A DNA stretch of 64,000 nt from Heterodera schachtii (Eukaryota; Nematoda; Chromadorea; Rhabditida; Heteroderidae): positions 743,382-807,381 of the forward strand of contig SIJG01000023.1 in assembly GCA_023374025.1 (NCBI GenBank), given 5' to 3'. The first letter of the stretch is position 1. Each line of letters begins with the position of its first letter. The translations under genes were made by a program, and so were the position numbers. A model generated the notes under the pieces. The model was not told the DNA's origin. It saw only the letters and a program-made list of their open reading frames with translations, and ran no database searches. Positions 61,851 through 64,000 of this stretch are shown here, one piece after another.

Positions 61851-62661
61851 TGTGTTATGCAACAGGTATAGTATGTGTAATTTCAATGCTCGAAAAATAA
61901 TAATTCGGAAACCGGAATTCCCATAGGCTTAAAAAATTTCGCAAATTGGAATTTTGACGCACGAAAAATTTTCTGGAAATCGAAGGTAGGGAATTCCGCC
62001 AGTATATTCTTGCATTCCTGGCTATATTATTTCATTAGTCATAATGTTCTACACCATTTTCTATGTGTTGTTGGACATAAGAGTGAGGGAGGGGGGGGGG
62101 GGGGGTGACGCATTTTAAATGTGCACAAAAAAACAAAAAATTTATAATGTCCCATTAATGATCGCGGTAGTATAGGAGAAGAATGGCACACACACACAAA
62201 TTTTTTGGCAAAAATTGTGGGCATAATTGAGCACAAATTACAAGGGGCATGTTCGAACAAAAAGTCCAACAGTGAGCAAACAATTCATTCATTCATTCTT
62301 CACATCCATACACATAAAAAGCAGTCAATGGCGGGAGATGAAAAAGAAGGGGCTTCATTCAGCAGAACACAAATTTTATAAACGGCTTTTTCCCACTTTT
62401 TTGGGGAAAAAAAAGGAAGAGAAAACTACTGCTGAGAATAGAGACGGCACTTGCATATGAAAAGATGGGGACGGCGGGAATGACAAAAAATTATTGAAGA
62501 ATGCGAGAGTGAAGGAAAAAGCGGAAAAAAAAGAATGAGGGGAAAAAAGAGGTCGTCAGACGAAGAGAGGAAAGAGGGCATTTGACAAGAAAGCACTAGG
62601 GACAGAAGAGATCGTCAGACAGACAGAGGAAGGAGAAGAAGCAAAAGAGAAGGAAAAGAAA

Positions 62662-62796
62662 GCATCGGAGGGGAGAGGGAGGAAAGAGAGCAAAAGGGAA
62701 GGAAAAGCATCGGAGGGGAGAGGGAGGAAAGAGAGCAAAAGGGAAGGAAAAGCATCGGAGGGGAGAGGGAGGAAAGAGAGCAAAAGGGGAAGGAAA
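62662..62796. repeat. 45 bp purine-rich minisatellite, three copies
   Basis: Copies start at 62662, 62707 and 62752 with gcatcggaggggagagggag. The period is a multiple of three, so the minus strand stays open as a repeated Leu/Ser/Pro peptide, which is not a gene. Confidence 0.9.
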
Positions 62797-63513
62797 GGGG
62801 GCGGGCGGGGGAGGGCTTCATCCCCCACCCTCGCCCACTTTCAACTTTTTAAAACAAAAATAGTGGAAAAGATGGAAAGAGCCGACGTCTGAAAAAAGGG
62901 GCGGAAGCAGCGGAGAAAAAGAAATTGAGGGGCGGGGGAGAGGGAGAGGAGGAAGAATGTGCCCTGAGGGGAAAAGCCGTAGAGGAAGGGGACAGTCGAA
63001 AGGACGAACACACTGAGAAAGAGTGAGTGTGGGAATGAATGGGATGTGCCGGCGCCATAAGAAAGCGGGCACGCTAGACGAAGAGAAACGGGGACCCATT
63101 TTTTTTGTCTTAAAATAAAAAAAAACTAAATTATAAAATTCTTATTGGCTACAGTAACCCCCGGGGTTTTGGTATTTGGTCGCGCATGTCACAATGATTA
63201 AAATGTAGAGTTGGCAAAAAAAAAGCGGCAAGATCAAAAGCCAAATTCCAATCCAAAAAAACAGGAAAATGCCATGTTTTTTCGGGAGTAGTAGAATTGT
63301 GCTGGCCCATATTTATTACCCCACTAATTATGCCATAGAATAAGGTGCATTTCTAGAAATTTGGCATAATTCGAAAGCGCTTATGTAATTAATGTTAAAC
63401 GATTAAAAATATATTGAAAAAAAAGCATTTTTGTCTATTTTTAGTTTGTTGAATGAATTTGGGCTTTTTTTGAATTGCAAAAATTCGCCAATTCTTTCAA
63501 TCGTTTGCGTATG

Positions 63514-63538
63514 CCCCCCCCCCCCCCCCCCCCCCCCC
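63514..63538 (+). repeat. Poly-C run of 25 bases
   Basis: Uninterrupted C from 63514 to 63538, the longest of many G or C homopolymers in the window. Confidence 0.95.
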
Positions 63539-64000
63539 GAAACTGGGACGCCCTTTCGTTAATTTATGCAATGTGAATAAAAAATTTTTTTGCAATTCTA
63601 CGCGCCCTTTTTTTATTTTTTTAAATTCAAACAAAATTAACAAATTTATCTACATAATATAATTTATGGCAGAAATAATATTATTTCATACAACTTTTTT
63701 GAAAGTTGACCAAATGTTTTGAAATTTTGCAGGATAATTCAGAAAAACTGGGCTTTTGAACGTTATCAAGAATGCAAAATTTGATTGCTTAACAGCGGTT
63801 ATGCCAAATTTTGTCAAAAAATAGCTAAAAAGGCGGAATTCACCACGACCCAGCATGTTGTGAAGAGAGCTTTCGAATAATGTCAAAATTTGTGAAATTT
63901 GGGCAATTTTGAAAAAAATTCGGCTCAGCAAATCAGCGCACTGAACCGGCTGCTTCACCTAATCACATTCTTCCCTCCTTCTCCTCCTCGCTTAATCCCT

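Larger units (their letters stand above)
60679..64000. other. Transporter upstream region, low-complexity, no convincing gene
   Basis: Contains ctcgag-type repeats, a (gt)n tract (61582-61600), a G-run near 62090, purine-rich DNA from about 62330 to 63090, and AT-rich DNA to the end. The transporter promoter should lie here. An open stretch at 61080-61350 (minus) ends in a donor-like caaaag/gtgttc and might be a 5' exon, but nothing supports it as coding. Confidence 0.5.

Noticed and set aside
62556..63099. Minus-strand Ser/Leu/Pro-rich frames
   Set aside because: Purine-rich low-complexity DNA with a 45 bp repeat.

Overview
The window looks like a gene-dense stretch of nematode nuclear genome, most likely a tylenchine plant-parasitic (cyst-nematode-like) species. 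The reasons are: AT-rich intergenic DNA; many small exons with GT-AG introns plus two clear GC-AG introns; splice-acceptor-like sites just upstream of start codons, as expected for spliced-leader trans-splicing; a nematode cuticle collagen; nematode-style Src kinases; and a twitchin-like FN3/Ig block. The species call is inference. No bacterial, viral or plasmid genes were seen.

Layout on the + strand, left part. A tRNA 3' half is cut by the window edge (1-33). Next come the C-terminal part of a Skeletor-like protein (118-1958), a 1.8 kb inverted-repeat transposable element whose arms are built from short tandem repeats (2745-4588), a tiny one-zinc-finger gene (4980-5884), a decayed Ig/FN3 fragment of twitchin type (6809-8454), intact FN3 exons (8768-10514), and a haspin-like kinase (10858-14929). 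The FN3 and haspin exons join in one continuous frame, so this locus may encode an FN3-haspin chimera.

Middle part. On the minus strand lie cytoplasmic poly(A)-binding protein (15229-19005), a UFM1-specific protease (19693-21995) and the TFIIA large subunit (22274-26777). Two tandem Src-family tyrosine kinase genes follow on the + strand (27513-30909 and 31827-36778), then a frameshifted EF-hand gene (38161-38948).

Right part, minus strand: a cuticle collagen (39580-41102), a 4.6 kb intergenic region with MITEs, and one very large gene of about 28 exons for an SLC4 Na+-coupled bicarbonate transporter (45750-60678). The last 3.3 kb holds low-complexity and repeat DNA without a convincing gene.

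The genes are mostly unlinked housekeeping and signalling functions; nothing suggests an operon apart from same-strand runs. Accessory interest lies in the introns and spacers: a hAT-like MITE with an exact 8 bp target duplication, a ten-copy 77 bp minisatellite, a perfect 25 bp hairpin with a 3-base loop, and at least three element families with tandem-repeat inverted arms. Exon coordinates come from reading splice sites and frames by eye; they are not transcript-supported.
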